From Pleurotus djamor (taxonomy: Eukaryota > Basidiomycota > Agaricomycetes > Agaricales > Pleurotaceae), in assembly GCA_029747585.1 (NCBI GenBank), contig JAPEVF010000564.1, forward strand, positions 1 through 30,153: 30,153 nt of DNA, read 5' to 3'. The position numbers and the translations under genes are program-made. The notes below the pieces were generated by a model that did not search any database, was not told the origin of the DNA, and saw only the letters and a list, made by a program, of their open reading frames with translations. Below, piece after piece: positions 29,690 to 30,153 of this stretch. Within the stretch, counting starts at the first letter, position 1. Every line of letters begins with the position of its first letter.

Positions 29690-29734
29690 GTGTCTGTACT
29701 CACATGCCTATGTAGACTTGGATTTCTTTGTCCC
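29661..29734. repeat. 15-base perfect inverted repeat at the truncated 5' end of the F-box-type gene
   Basis: GGGACAAAGAAATCC at 29661-29675 is the exact reverse complement of 29720-29734, with a 44-base spacer. The inner flanks AGACTTTGA / TGTAGACTT do not extend the pairing. The coding similarity of the gene starts at this point. Confidence 0.7.
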
Positions 29735-30153
29735 AAGTTCAATGTTATATCTGAGAGCGTAAGGTGGGGGGGTGCCGCCTTTGGTCTGCTTTCTCTGCAA
29801 AGTGAATCATGTGACATCCAATCACGTGAGGTTAAGGAGGGGCAGAACAGGGGAGGGAAGGAGAGTTCTGAGCCCGTGCCTTGAAAGCTGAATGCAGAGT
29901 GAGAAAGCAAAGCCGGACCAAAGGGGACCGAGCGTGGCCAAGATGCTAGAATTCCGCTGGCTTGGAATCCCAGACCAACCAACCCAGAGCCGAAGCTCAC
30001 CACGGTTGGATTCCAAGACCATGTCACGATCCGTGACAGGTCCCCTAGCTCATGTGGTCACGTGACACCCCTATACCGCCTGTCACGTGACTCACGGATC
30101 TAGTGGACCCACTCGCGCAGTAGTTACATAAACGGACCCGCCATTGTTCTCTT
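29735..30153. other. Regulatory-looking end of window
   Basis: No gene is visible. It contains three CACGTG boxes and a short perfect inverted repeat (TGTCACG / CGTGACA, 30022-30038). Confidence 0.45.
29823..30091. promoter_or_regulatory. Cluster of three CACGTG E-boxes
   Basis: CACGTG occurs at 29823-29828, 30059-30064 and 30084-30089. The last two sit in identical palindromes, GTCACGTGAC at 30057-30066 and 30082-30091, 25 bases apart. CACGTG is the core site of fungal bHLH regulators such as Cbf1 and Pho4. The controlled gene is probably beyond the window. Confidence 0.5.

Noticed and set aside
1..30153. tRNA, rRNA, CRISPR, riboswitch or bacterial-type operon structures
   Set aside because: I looked for conserved tRNA boxes, rRNA cores and spaced direct repeats on both strands and saw none.

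Overview
The window looks like nuclear DNA of a filamentous basidiomycete, probably Agaricomycetes. Genes are cut by many short introns (about 50-75 bases, GT...AG with CTAAC/CTGAC-like branch points), reading frames favour C or G in the third codon position, and the families are typical of mushroom-forming fungi: truncated F-box/LRR proteins, a DUF2235 hydrolase, an isopenicillin-N-synthase-like 2OG-Fe(II) oxygenase, a membrane-anchored A1 aspartic protease and small secreted proteins. I cannot name the species. There are no operons, rRNA, tRNA or CRISPR arrays.

Layout. 216-866 (+): uncharacterised multi-exon gene. 1253-2882 (+): aspartic protease with broken frames. 4461-5178 (-): small secreted protein. 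6198-6884 (-): intact-looking hypothetical protein. 7314-9232 (-): proline dehydrogenase, clearly broken. 10693-10983 (+): weak hypothetical. 12802-12855: strong hairpin. 13048-14445 (+): two-finger C2H2 protein, interrupted only by an ambiguous base. 14636-14854 (+): F-box-protein tail relic. 15127-16876 (-): WD40 protein with in-frame stops. 16954-18725: a 1.77 kb transposon-like element with about 264-base terminal inverted repeats and a TA target duplication, starting 78 bases upstream of the WD40 start codon and carrying a spliced-looking cargo gene. 18876-19221: a second, 346-base TA-flanked MITE. 19614-22022 (-): ten-exon DUF2235 hydrolase. 24496-25065 (+): intact secreted beta/gamma-crystallin-like protein. 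25179-26763 (+): 2OG-Fe(II) oxygenase with several lesions. 26853-27301 (-) and 28449-29689 (-): two more F-box/LRR-type proteins, the second lacking its F-box. 29823-30091: three CACGTG boxes.

Main message. At least six conserved multi-exon genes keep recognisable splice sites and domain order but carry in-frame stops, one-base shifts, 7- and 8-base tandem duplications, lost exons or lost catalytic residues. In contrast the crystallin-like gene and the 6198-6884 gene read cleanly, as does the C2H2 gene apart from one ambiguous base. Either this is a block of decaying genes next to mobile elements, or part of the damage is assembly error: several shifts lie in homopolymers, and five ambiguous bases (13181, 19281, 19288, 28186, 28189) show that the assembly is uncertain. 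The stops, the duplications and the missing exons are harder to explain as base-calling error. The genes do not form an obvious pathway.
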